From positions 124,001 to 188,000 of the forward strand of contig NZ_OZ156465.1 in assembly GCF_964212655.1 (NCBI RefSeq): a DNA stretch of 64,000 nt, written 5' to 3'. This DNA is from Candidatus Thiodiazotropha sp. LNASS1. Its GTDB lineage: Bacteria; Pseudomonadota; Gammaproteobacteria; Chromatiales; Chromatiaceae. Position numbers and translations under genes: made by a program. Positions 38,993 to 47,127 of this stretch are shown here, in pieces (positions within the stretch are counted from its first letter, which is position 1; each line of letters starts with the position of its first letter). The notes beneath the pieces were generated by a model, which was given only the letters and a program-made list of their open reading frames with translations, was not told where the DNA came from and made no database searches.

Positions 38993-39045
38993 TGAGACAG
39001 AACTTCTCCCCAAGCTATATGAATTACTCCACGGAGGTAAATTGA
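38992..39045 (+). CDS. Possible 17-codon coupling minicistron
   Basis: The giant gene ends with TGA overlapped by an ATG (TGATG, 38990-38994). That ATG opens a 17-codon frame, MRQNFSPSYMNYSTEVN, whose TGA at 39043-39045 directly abuts the ATG of the next gene at 39046. The frame also contains the GGAGG (39033-39037) that serves the next gene. This could let ribosomes leaving the giant gene terminate and restart at the chaperone gene. It may equally be chance in a 53-bp spacer; no peptide function is implied. Confidence 0.3.
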   Translation: MRQNFSPSYMNYSTEVN

Positions 39046-39894
39046 ATGAGATTGAAACATCTGATACCGGCGGCGTTGCTGACGCTGTTGGGGCCGCTGG
39101 CCCTGACCGGTTGCAGTGATACGGGCAAACCCGCTGTTGTTGGGCAAGTGGTGGCGGAGGTCAATGGCAAGGCGATTCACAAACAGACCTTTGACGCCTA
39201 TCTCAACCATAAGCGTATCGCCGAGGATGACGAAAAGCGGATCGAACGTGAACTGAATACTTACCTGGAGCGTGAAGGTCTGGCGGAGGTCATTCTTCAG
39301 CAAAAGGTACTGGATGCTGAACAGATCCAGGTGGAGGTCAATGAATTTAAGAAGCAGATGCTGACCTCCCGCTATTTCGAACAGTATCTGCGTGACAAGG
39401 TCAACGAGGCCGCGATCCGTAATTTCTATACGGCCAACCCTGAGCGGTTTCAGAGCCGAAAGGTCCATGTCGCCCACGTGCTGATCCGCACCAATCCGAA
39501 AATGAGCCAACAGGAGAGAGAGGCGCTGCTGACCAAGGCCCAAGAAGCCTATAGCAAGGCAGTGAGCAGTCAGGATTTCGAACTCCTGGCCAAGCACTAC
39601 TCAGAAGATCTGATGTCGGCCAAAAAGGGCGGGGATCTGGGCTGGATCAAGGAAGGCTCCATCGATCCGGCCTTTACCAAGGCGGCATTCGGCATGAAGA
39701 CCGGGGAGGTCTCCCCGCCTGTCACCACGCCGTTCGGCTTCCATATCATCAAGGTGCTGGAGGCGGCGCAAATCGTGAAGCAGCCTTATGAAAGCGTCAA
39801 GGGCGATATCAGCTTCGAGCTGCGTCAGCAGGCGAAACAGGCCGAGATGAAACGTCTCTTGTCCCTGGTTTCCATCGACAAGCGTGGTTCGTAA
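39046..39894 (+). CDS. PpiC/SurA-type peptidyl-prolyl isomerase lipoprotein
   Basis: 282 residues. The N-terminus is a lipoprotein signal with lipobox L-T-G-C at about residues 20-23, so the mature protein should be lipid-anchored and act in the periplasm. Residues about 35-135 form the helical SurA-N-like chaperone part. Residues about 140-245 are a complete parvulin domain with the hallmark H-V-A-H-V-L-I-R, G-G-D-L-G-W, F-x-x-A-x-F and F-G-F-H-I-I-K segments, so it is expected to be an active prolyl cis-trans isomerase. GGAGG lies 8 bases before the ATG. It sits between the giant gene and a second PpiC-like lipoprotein 4 bp downstream, which suggests a chaperone pair for the very long secreted beta-rich products of this operon. 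The family call is firm; the client assignment is inferred. Confidence 0.9.
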   Translation: MRLKHLIPAALLTLLGPLALTGCSDTGKPAVVGQVVAEVNGKAIHKQTFDAYLNHKRIAEDDEKRIERELNTYLEREGLAEVILQQKVLDAEQIQVEVNEFKKQMLTSRYFEQYLRDKVNEAAIRNFYTANPERFQSRKVHVAHVLIRTNPKMSQQEREALLTKAQEAYSKAVSSQDFELLAKHYSEDLMSAKKGGDLGWIKEGSIDPAFTKAAFGMKTGEVSPPVTTPFGFHIIKVLEAAQIVKQPYESVKGDISFELRQQAKQAEMKRLLSLVSIDKRGS

Positions 39895-39898
39895 CGTG

Positions 39899-40804
39899 AT
39901 GGATCGATGCTACAGCTTTGGCTTGATCGCACCCCTTTGCGGTCTGCTGCTGTTGAGCGCCTGCAGCCGGGATGAGGCGCCTTCCGGAGAGCCAGTTCAA
40001 CCTCGGCAGGAAGTGACGAATAAAGGCGCTGAACCGGTGGCTCTGGCCTATGTCAATGGTTCGCCGATTACCGAAAACGAGGTGCAACGGGCGATGCGGA
40101 AATTGTTTACTGAGCGGGTACCTCAAGTCGGTGGGGAGCAGGTAAGAAAGCGTATTCTCGAGAGTCTCATCAGCAGCCGGGCCATCTCCCTGTTGGCCCA
40201 GGAAGAAATCGATAGTGAAGCGCTTCAGACTCTGGATGCAAAGGTAAAGGCCTATCGTGAAGAGCTGTTGGTGCAGGATTACCTGTCTCGCCATGCCGCT
40301 CCGGAGCCGGTATCGGGCGATATGGTGAGCGACTATTACCGGGATCATCCGGACGAGTTCGGGGGCGGTGTCAGCAAACGCTTCGAAATGATCCAGACCT
40401 ATCGTCAGATTGAGGAGGATGAGCGCAAGACACTGATCGGCAGGCTGTCTGAGCTCGGCAAGGTGGAGGATTGGAATCGTTGGCTGGAAGAGAACAAATC
40501 CCTCCCGGTCAATCTGCGCCAGCTGACCGCCAGGGTCGAGGTGCTGGATCAGCCGATACAGGCGCTGGTCGCCTCCACGAGTGAGGGTGAAACCTCGCCG
40601 CTGCACATCGACGATGTCATTACGGTCGTCCGGGTCAATGCCGTCGAGCGGCATCCGCCGCAACCCCTGGCGGAAGTCAGCGCTGAAATACGCAAACGGC
40701 TTGCGCCGATCAAGATGCGCGCGGCGATCAAACGATTGGCCGAGGATGCCTTGCTAAAAGTCAAAGTCGATGTCGTGGCGGACAGGCCGGACAACAGCGG
40801 ATAG
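39899..40804 (+). CDS. PpiC/EpsD-like lipoprotein chaperone, parvulin domain degenerate
   Basis: 301 residues from ATG 39899. An in-frame GTG at 39884 would overlap the upstream gene, but only the ATG start puts the short charged N-terminus directly before the hydrophobic stretch. The lipobox is L-S-A-C near residues 19-22. Residues about 45-160 match the SurA-N-like helical chaperone region (Y-V-N-G-S-P-I-T-E-N-E-V start). The C-terminal half aligns in position with a PpiC domain but lacks G-G-D-L-G-W and F-G-x-H-I-I, so isomerase activity is doubtful. Related EpsD-family proteins accompany exopolysaccharide genes, but no polysaccharide gene is present here. It lies 4 bp after the first PpiC gene and is probably its partner, holding clients rather than isomerising them. 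Confidence 0.8.
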   Translation: MDRCYSFGLIAPLCGLLLLSACSRDEAPSGEPVQPRQEVTNKGAEPVALAYVNGSPITENEVQRAMRKLFTERVPQVGGEQVRKRILESLISSRAISLLAQEEIDSEALQTLDAKVKAYREELLVQDYLSRHAAPEPVSGDMVSDYYRDHPDEFGGGVSKRFEMIQTYRQIEEDERKTLIGRLSELGKVEDWNRWLEENKSLPVNLRQLTARVEVLDQPIQALVASTSEGETSPLHIDDVITVVRVNAVERHPPQPLAEVSAEIRKRLAPIKMRAAIKRLAEDALLKVKVDVVADRPDNSG

Positions 40805-40830
40805 ACAGCATTTAAGGATAGAGCGGGTTC

Positions 40831-43800
40831 ATGAAATCTCTTTTCGACACTAGTCAGAGCAGCTTTTTTGGCGGGGGTCACGCACAGCCCATGACGCTGC
40901 AGAAGCGTCTGCGCGGATTGATCTGCCTGTTCATGCTGCTGGTCACAGGCGCCAACCTGCAAGCGGCAGTTGATGTTCCCTATCCCTATGCCACCGGCTT
41001 TGACACGGCGGATGAGCAGGCCCTATGGCTAGTGAACGGACATTGGGGCATCACCACCGGCACGCCGGACAGACCAAGCCAAAGCGGCGACTATCACCTG
41101 GACAACAATCCCGATGCCTTGGATCAGTATGCGGCCAACAGCAACCATGACGCTGTTGCAGACTGGCGTGTCGCCATTCCGCTTGATGCCGTCAACCCGG
41201 TGTTGAGCTACCACTATCAACTTCATCTCCTGAGCAGCGACAATTTTTATGTCGAGGTCAGAGACTCTGAGACTTCACCCTGGACCAGATTGAAGGTCTA
41301 TACCCGTAAAAACAACCACAGCAGCTATGTGCGCGAGACCCTGGATCTGAGCAGTTTCCGTGGCCAATCGATTCAACTGCGCTTCAACCAGCGCAACTCG
41401 TATAATCACGGCGCACGGCTCTGGCTGATCGACGACCTGCAGGTGGGAGAGGAGCAGTTGCCGGCCCTGACCTATCCCTATGTCAACGGTTTCGAGACGG
41501 TGGCGGAACAGGCCGACTGGAACCGCCAGGGGACCTGGGAGGTGCTGGACGAGCAGGGCGCCAGGGTCAACCACGGCGGCGGTTATCATCTGGACAACAA
41601 CCCGGGCGAGTTGGATCAATACGCCTACAACTCGGGCCAGCTGGCGACCCTGAACGGCGCCATCGCCATACCGGCGGACGCGATCCGGCCGGTGCTGAGT
41701 TACTGGTATCAGCTCGAACTGGGGAACAGCGACAACTACTATGTGGACATCCGGCCGTTGGGTGAGACCGCCTGGACGCTGCTGAAGAAATACACCCGCA
41801 AAGACAACCACGGCGGCTATGTGCGCGAGACCCTGGATCTGAGCGCCTACCTCGGTCAGTCGATCCAACTGCGTTTCCGCCAGGGCAACGCCTACAACCA
41901 CGCGGTACGGCTCTGGCTGATCGATGATCTGCAGGTGGGAGAGGAGCAGCTGCCGGCCCTGACCTATCCCTATGTCAACGGTTTCGAGACGGAGGCGGAA
42001 CAGGCCGACTGGAACCGTCAGGGGACCTGGGAGGTGCTGGACGAGCAGGGCGCCAGGGTCAACCACGGTGGCGGTTATCATCTGGATAACAACCCGGGCG
42101 AGTTGGATCAATACGCCTACAATTCGGGCCAGCTGGCGACCCTGAACGGCGCCATCGCCATCCCGGCGGATGCGATCCGGCCGGTACTGAGTTACTGGTA
42201 TCAGCTCGAACTGGGGAACAGCGACAACTACTATGTGGACATCCGGCCGTTGGGTGAGACCGCCTGGACGCTGCTGAAGAAATACACCCGCAAAGACAAC
42301 CACAACGGCTATGTGCGCGAGACCCTGGACTTGAGTGCCTACCGGGGTCAGTCGATCCAGCTGCGTTTCCGCCAGGGCAACGCCTACAACCACGCGGTAC
42401 GGCTCTGGCTGATCGACGACCTGGAGGTGGGAGAGGAGCAGCTGCCGGTCCTGACCTATCCCTATGTCAACGGTTTCGAGACGGTGGCGGAACAGGCCGA
42501 CTGGAACCGTCAGGGGACCTGGGAGGTGCTGGACGAGCAGGGCGCCAGGGTCAACCACGGCGGCGGTTATCATCTGGACAACAACCCGGGCGAGTTGGAT
42601 CAATACGCCTACAATTCGGGCCAGCTGGCGACCCTGAACGGCGCCATCGCCATCCCGGCGGATGCGATCCGGCCGGTACTGAGTTACTGGTATCAGCTCG
42701 AACTGGGGAACAGCGACAACTACTATGTGGACATCCGGCCGTTGGGTGAGACCGCCTGGACGCTGCTGAAGAAATACACCCGCAAAGACAACCACAACGG
42801 CTATGTGCGCGAGACCCTGGACTTGAGTGCCTACCGGGGTCAGTCGATCCAGCTGCGTTTCCGCCAGGGCAACGCCTACAACCACGCGGTACGGCTCTGG
42901 CTGATCGACGACCTGGAGGTGGGAGAGGAGCAGCTGCCGGTCCTGACCTATCCCTATGTCAACGGTTTCGAGACGGTGGCGGAACAGGCCGACTGGAACC
43001 GTCAGGGGACCTGGGAGGTGCTGGACGAGCAGGGCGCCAGGGTCAACCACGGCGGCGGTTATCATCTGGACAACAACCCGGGCGAGTTGGATCAATACGC
43101 CTACAATTCGGGCCAGCTGGCGACCCTGAACGGCGCCATCGCCATCCCGGCGGATGCGATCCGGCCGGTGCTGAGTTACTGGTATCAGCTCGAACTGGGG
43201 AACAGCGACAACTACTATGTGGACATCCGGCCGTTGGGTGAGACCGCCTGGACGCTGCTGAAGAAATACACCCGCAAAGACAACCACGGCGGCTATGTGC
43301 GCGAGACCCTGGATCTGAGCGCCTACCTCGGTCAGTCGATCCAGCTGCGTTTCCGCCAGGGCAACGCCTACAACCACGCGGTACGGCTCTGGCTGATCGA
43401 CGACCTGGAGGTGGGAGAGGAGCAGCTGCCGGTCCTGACCTATCCCTATGTCAACGGTTTCGAGACGGTGGCGGAACAGGCCGACTGGAACCGTCAGGGG
43501 ACCTGGGAGGTGCTGGACGAGCAGGGCGCCAGGGTCAACCACGGCGGCGGTTATCATCTGGACAACAACCCGGGCGAGTTGGATCAATACGCCTATAATT
43601 CGGGCCAGCTGGCGACCCTGAACGGCGCCATCGCCATCCCGGCGGACGCGATCCAGCCTGCGTTGAACTTCTGGTCGCGACTGCAACTCAACAGTAGCGA
43701 CAACTACTATGTAGACATCCGGCCGTTGGGCGAAATCGCCTGGACAACGCTAAAAAACTACAGGGCAGCCAACAACAGTTCCGTCTATCAACTCGAAGTG

Positions 43801-46800
43801 CTGGATCTGAGCGCCTACCGCGGTCAATCGATCCAACTGCGCTTCCGTCAAAGAAACGCCTACAACCACGGCGCGCGGATCTGGCTGATCGATGATCTGC
43901 GTGTCGGCGTCGACGCCACCTACGACCAGGATGGAGACGGCACTCCGGACTTCGAAGATTCCGACCGGGATGGCGATGGGGTCGAGAACGCCCAGGATGT
44001 CTTTCCCGACAATAGCAATGAGTGGTCGGACCTGGACAGCGACGGCATCGGCGATAACAGCGATCCGGACCGGGATGGGGACGGGGTGGTCAACGAACAG
44101 GACGCTTTTCCCGACAATCCCGGTGAATCATCCGACCTGGACGGCGATGGCGTCGGCGACAACAGCGACCCCGACCGGGATGGCGACGGCATCGGCAACG
44201 ACTATGAGACCCAGCTCGGTTTCGATCCCGACAATGCCGCCAGCGTTCCCCCGGACCTGGATGGCGACCGGATACCCGACGCGCTGGACGACGACCGGGA
44301 CGGGGATGGTGTGAACAATACCCAGGACGCCTTTCCCGATGATGCCGCCGAGTCCTCGGACCTGGATGGAGACGGTATCGGCGACAACAGTGATCCGGAC
44401 CGTGACGGGGATGGCTTCAGCAACGAAGAAGAGATTCAGGCGGGCACCAATCCCGATAACCCTCAACACTACCCCGACCAGGTCGCCCCCCAGCTCACCC
44501 TGGATGGTCTGACGGAGCGGGTGACCGATGCCGCGACCATCGACCTGCGCGGAGGGGTGTCCGACGACAACAGCGGGCTGGCGTCTCTGACCCTTGCCTC
44601 GGACCGTTTTCCCGGGGTCGCCATGGCGGCCATCATCAATAACGGACAGTGGACGGCCAATGTACCCCTGGAGATCGGCATCAATCTGATCACCCTCACC
44701 GCATTGGACCAGGCCGGCAATCAGGCACAGCTCGGCCTCAGCGTGGAACGGCAGAGCACCGACAGCCAGGTCGCGCTGGTCATCGACTATCCCCAGAGCA
44801 ACAGCGTGGTCAATGAACCCGAGATAGTGATTCGCGGCCTGTTCCGTATCGAAACTCCGGCTCAGGTCATGAGTGTGACGGTCGACGGCACACCCCTGGT
44901 ACTGACCGATACGGCGCTCAATACCGAGTTCCGCTTCGAGTCCGCCCCCCTGGCCCTGAGCGAAGGCCTGAACAGCTTCCTGGTGCGGGGCGAGGCGGAC
45001 GGGCAGGTGGCGACCCGGCAGGTCAGCGTGACCTACCAACCCGAGCAGCAAACCCCGGCAGCGCCGCAGATCAGGGTCCTGACTCCCGTCTCAGGGAGCT
45101 ATCTCTATGAATCCGGTTTCACCCTGGCAGGTGAGATCGACGCCCCCGGACAGCTCGCCAGTTTGAGCCTCAACGGCACACCCGTTGCATTCACCGATCT
45201 GCACAGCGGTCTGTACGCCTTTCGCGAGGCGGTCGGCTTTGAGAGTGGTGCTTCTCAATTGACTATCGATCTGGTGGCGGAAGACGAGCAGGGCCAGGTC
45301 GCCACACTGCAAGTGGAGTACCTGCGGGATCAGGAGGCCCCGGTGATCGTCATCGACCAGGCCCTGGATCCGGCTCCGGCGGAGAATCAGGTCAACGAGC
45401 AGCCCTACCGCCTGCAGGGCAGCATCATGGAGGCGAACCTCTCCGCATTCACCATCAACGATATCCCGGTAGCGCTCACCCCGGGAGTTGTGGATGGAGA
45501 GTACCGTTTCGATACCGCCCTCCAGCTCAATCCGGGTGAGTCCCTGCCTCTGGTCCTTACCGCGCATGATCTGGCGGGTAATCGCAGCAGCCTGGATTAC
45601 CTGCTGCGTCTCGACGCCAGCGTCTCCCTCGCCATGCTACTGCCCGCTACCGGCACCGAGCTGATCCAGACCGGTGCGCCGATACCCTTGCAGCTGGCCG
45701 TGGAGATCAGTGGCGTCGGTGCGGCGGACGTCCTGGCTAATGCCGAGCTGCACAATGCCGGTGGCAGCGTGGTGGCGACCGCCGCACTGTTTGGAGACGC
45801 AGGTGTCAAGGGTGGCGAGATCGAGGTGCCCGCCCAGGCGGGAGATTACGAAATCACGGTGACGGTCAGCGACAGCGGCGGCCAGATCCTGGCGGTCACC
45901 CACCGGCGCCTGTTGGTGAAAGACCCGGTAGATGTCCCCCTCGAACTGGAGCGCATGGAGCCTGCCGACGGTCAGCAGGGGGTCGAGCCCAATGGGTTCA
46001 TCAGCTTCTATTTCAACCAACCCATCGACATTACTGAACTGACCCTGAGCGTGCATGAAACGGCCCACGGCTACACCTACCAGGACCTGGATGAGCCGGG
46101 TACGCCGGCGCTCAACGCCCAGGGTTACCAACTGGTTGAGATCAGCCGCAGTTACGAGCCGGTGCCGGGTAGCCTCTCGCTGCTGCCGGGGGATCGGGTA
46201 GTGGCGTTCTATCCCGGACGGGAACTGGCCTACGGTGGGGAGGTGTTTGTCGATGTCAGCTATGCGGGAGAGGAGATCCACCGCAGCCTGTTCCGCACCC
46301 GCCCCCTGCCGACCTTCATCAACGGCACCGTGGTCGATCAGTTCGGCCAGCCGATCCCCGGCATCAGTGTTACGATCCCGGAACTGGGGCGCAGCACCAA
46401 AACCAACAGCGATGGTGCGTTCGCCTTCGGCTATCGTGATCGTTATGACCAGACAATACCCGGCGGTCGCTACGAACTGCGGATCAACCCGGAGCTTGGC
46501 GACCCCAGCTTCGGCTCCCTGGCGCTCTGGGCCAGTGTACAGGAGGGGCGGCTCAACAACCTGAAAGTCTCCCGCCTGCCGGTGCTGAACAAGGATGTGC
46601 CCTTCACCCCGGTGCAGGGACGCGGCAACCTCAGCCTGCTGCAAGGCGCCCTCAACCTCGATCTGACCCAGGCGGACCTGCTGTTTCCCGACGGCGGCCG
46701 GCAGGGGGACATCCATCTGCAGTTCAGCGATTTCGCGCAACTTCCCTATCCGGTCGGCGGCAACCACATGCCTCACTGGGTCTATACCGTGCAACCGGCC

Positions 46801-47121
46801 GGTGTGCGGGTGGAGGGCGAGCTGCGGGTCGATATCGCGATGCCGACCCTCAACCATACCCACAACTACCTGCCTGACGAAGGCGATCATGTGCTGATGC
46901 TGGGGGTCGACCCGCAGGCGCGGCACATCGTTCCGGTGGGCGTGGCGCGGATCGAGAACCGGCGCGCGGTCAGTGCCGGAGACCAGCACTACCAGGTGCT
47001 CGACGTATTCGGCTACGCCCTGGTGCCGAGCGAGGCCCAGCCTCACATGCAGGCCTATGCGGACGGTGAACTCGAGTTGAGGCAACTCCTGATCGCCCTG
47101 GACAATCTGACGGAACAATAG
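40831..47121 (+). CDS. Secreted MAM-like tandem-repeat, TSP3 and Ig-domain protein
   Basis: 2096 residues. A signal peptide ends near residue 45 (hydrophobic core G-L-I-C-L-F-M-L-L-V-T-G then N-L-Q-A). The ATG at 40891 (M21) is an alternative start that gives a more normal signal length. Residues about 47-1030 are six tandem 164-aa repeats. Each has a G-F-E-T opening, Y-H-L-D-N-N-P, Y-V-D-I-R, L-D-L-S-x-x-x-G-Q-S-I-Q-L-R-F and L-W-L-I-D-D-L, as in MAM/immune-inhibitor-A-type jelly-roll (choice-of-anchor J) domains. Residues 1031-1215 are TSP3 repeats, about 1218-1600 Ig-like, about 1704-1825 Big_5-like and 1829-1915 carboxypeptidase-regulatory-like. The last 180 residues are unrecognised and have no anchor. 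It begins 26 bp after the chaperone gene and ends 6 bp before the toxin-like gene. Role inferred: an extracellular binding or structural partner of the toxin-like protein. Confidence 0.85.
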   Translation: MKSLFDTSQSSFFGGGHAQPMTLQKRLRGLICLFMLLVTGANLQAAVDVPYPYATGFDTADEQALWLVNGHWGITTGTPDRPSQSGDYHLDNNPDALDQYAANSNHDAVADWRVAIPLDAVNPVLSYHYQLHLLSSDNFYVEVRDSETSPWTRLKVYTRKNNHSSYVRETLDLSSFRGQSIQLRFNQRNSYNHGARLWLIDDLQVGEEQLPALTYPYVNGFETVAEQADWNRQGTWEVLDEQGARVNHGGGYHLDNNPGELDQYAYNSGQLATLNGAIAIPADAIRPVLSYWYQLELGNSDNYYVDIRPLGETAWTLLKKYTRKDNHGGYVRETLDLSAYLGQSIQLRFRQGNAYNHAVRLWLIDDLQVGEEQLPALTYPYVNGFETEAEQADWNRQGTWEVLDEQGARVNHGGGYHLDNNPGELDQYAYNSGQLATLNGAIAIPADAIRPVLSYWYQLELGNSDNYYVDIRPLGETAWTLLKKYTRKDNHNGYVRETLDLSAYRGQSIQLRFRQGNAYNHAVRLWLIDDLEVGEEQLPVLTYPYVNGFETVAEQADWNRQGTWEVLDEQGARVNHGGGYHLDNNPGELDQYAYNSGQLATLNGAIAIPADAIRPVLSYWYQLELGNSDNYYVDIRPLGETAWTLLKKYTRKDNHNGYVRETLDLSAYRGQSIQLRFRQGNAYNHAVRLWLIDDLEVGEEQLPVLTYPYVNGFETVAEQADWNRQGTWEVLDEQGARVNHGGGYHLDNNPGELDQYAYNSGQLATLNGAIAIPADAIRPVLSYWYQLELGNSDNYYVDIRPLGETAWTLLKKYTRKDNHGGYVRETLDLSAYLGQSIQLRFRQGNAYNHAVRLWLIDDLEVGEEQLPVLTYPYVNGFETVAEQADWNRQGTWEVLDEQGARVNHGGGYHLDNNPGELDQYAYNSGQLATLNGAIAIPADAIQPALNFWSRLQLNSSDNYYVDIRPLGEIAWTTLKNYRAANNSSVYQLEVLDLSAYRGQSIQLRFRQRNAYNHGARIWLIDDLRVGVDATYDQDGDGTPDFEDSDRDGDGVENAQDVFPDNSNEWSDLDSDGIGDNSDPDRDGDGVVNEQDAFPDNPGESSDLDGDGVGDNSDPDRDGDGIGNDYETQLGFDPDNAASVPPDLDGDRIPDALDDDRDGDGVNNTQDAFPDDAAESSDLDGDGIGDNSDPDRDGDGFSNEEEIQAGTNPDNPQHYPDQVAPQLTLDGLTERVTDAATIDLRGGVSDDNSGLASLTLASDRFPGVAMAAIINNGQWTANVPLEIGINLITLTALDQAGNQAQLGLSVERQSTDSQVALVIDYPQSNSVVNEPEIVIRGLFRIETPAQVMSVTVDGTPLVLTDTALNTEFRFESAPLALSEGLNSFLVRGEADGQVATRQVSVTYQPEQQTPAAPQIRVLTPVSGSYLYESGFTLAGEIDAPGQLASLSLNGTPVAFTDLHSGLYAFREAVGFESGASQLTIDLVAEDEQGQVATLQVEYLRDQEAPVIVIDQALDPAPAENQVNEQPYRLQGSIMEANLSAFTINDIPVALTPGVVDGEYRFDTALQLNPGESLPLVLTAHDLAGNRSSLDYLLRLDASVSLAMLLPATGTELIQTGAPIPLQLAVEISGVGAADVLANAELHNAGGSVVATAALFGDAGVKGGEIEVPAQAGDYEITVTVSDSGGQILAVTHRRLLVKDPVDVPLELERMEPADGQQGVEPNGFISFYFNQPIDITELTLSVHETAHGYTYQDLDEPGTPALNAQGYQLVEISRSYEPVPGSLSLLPGDRVVAFYPGRELAYGGEVFVDVSYAGEEIHRSLFRTRPLPTFINGTVVDQFGQPIPGISVTIPELGRSTKTNSDGAFAFGYRDRYDQTIPGGRYELRINPELGDPSFGSLALWASVQEGRLNNLKVSRLPVLNKDVPFTPVQGRGNLSLLQGALNLDLTQADLLFPDGGRQGDIHLQFSDFAQLPYPVGGNHMPHWVYTVQPAGVRVEGELRVDIAMPTLNHTHNYLPDEGDHVLMLGVDPQARHIVPVGVARIENRRAVSAGDQHYQVLDVFGYALVPSEAQPHMQAYADGELELRQLLIALDNLTEQ
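40968..43915 (+). repeat. Six tandem 492-bp (164-aa) repeats, the middle ones homogenised
   Basis: The same word (CTGACCTATCCCTATGTCAA) recurs at 41467, 41959, 42451, 42943 and 43435, exactly 492 bp apart each time. A diverged first copy occupies about 40968-41456. Copies starting at 41959, 42451 and 42943 differ by only a handful of bases, and the few differences are shared in patches between non-neighbouring copies (for example the GGCGGC/AACGGC and CTCGGT/CGGGGT variants), the sign of gene conversion or unequal crossing-over. In the last copy, identity stops abruptly near 43650 and the remainder is diverged. Copy number may differ between strains or be misassembled. Confidence 0.9.
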
Positions 47122-47127
47122 AGAGCC

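Larger units (their letters stand above)
25825..38965 (+). repeat. Thrombospondin type 3 calcium-repeat zone
   Basis: Dense runs of D-x-D-x-D-G-L-x-D-x-x-E-x-x-x-G-T-D-P, the TSP3/EF-hand-like calcium-binding signature, fill this zone. They are interrupted by two Ig plus carboxypeptidase-regulatory-like cassettes, one alpha/beta domain and seven copies of a 240-255-residue module. Within blocks the order is conserved: a D-G-F-E-x-x-Y-G-F-x-P element, then N-L-Q-E-Q, then D-G-D-E-V, D-x-x-E-V and D-x-x-E-I elements, then D-G-F-E-I, and last a G-G-R-x-D-G-x-E-L element just before the next module. Calcium-dependent stiffening of a stalk is the expected effect in this family. Confidence 0.85.

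Noticed and set aside
38940-38992. A sorting or anchor signal at the end of the giant protein
   Set aside because: The end is plain TSP3 sequence followed by a short polar tail; there is no LPxTG, PEP-CTERM, hydrophobic helix or porin-like strand.
41459-43650. A CRISPR-like or satellite array
   Set aside because: The period is 492 bp without spacers and keeps one reading frame; it encodes tandem protein domains.
41275-43686. An 803-codon open frame on the opposite strand with perfect repeats
   Set aside because: It is the mirror of the 492-bp repeats of the secreted protein; it has no ribosome site or family features, and its repetition follows from the coding strand.
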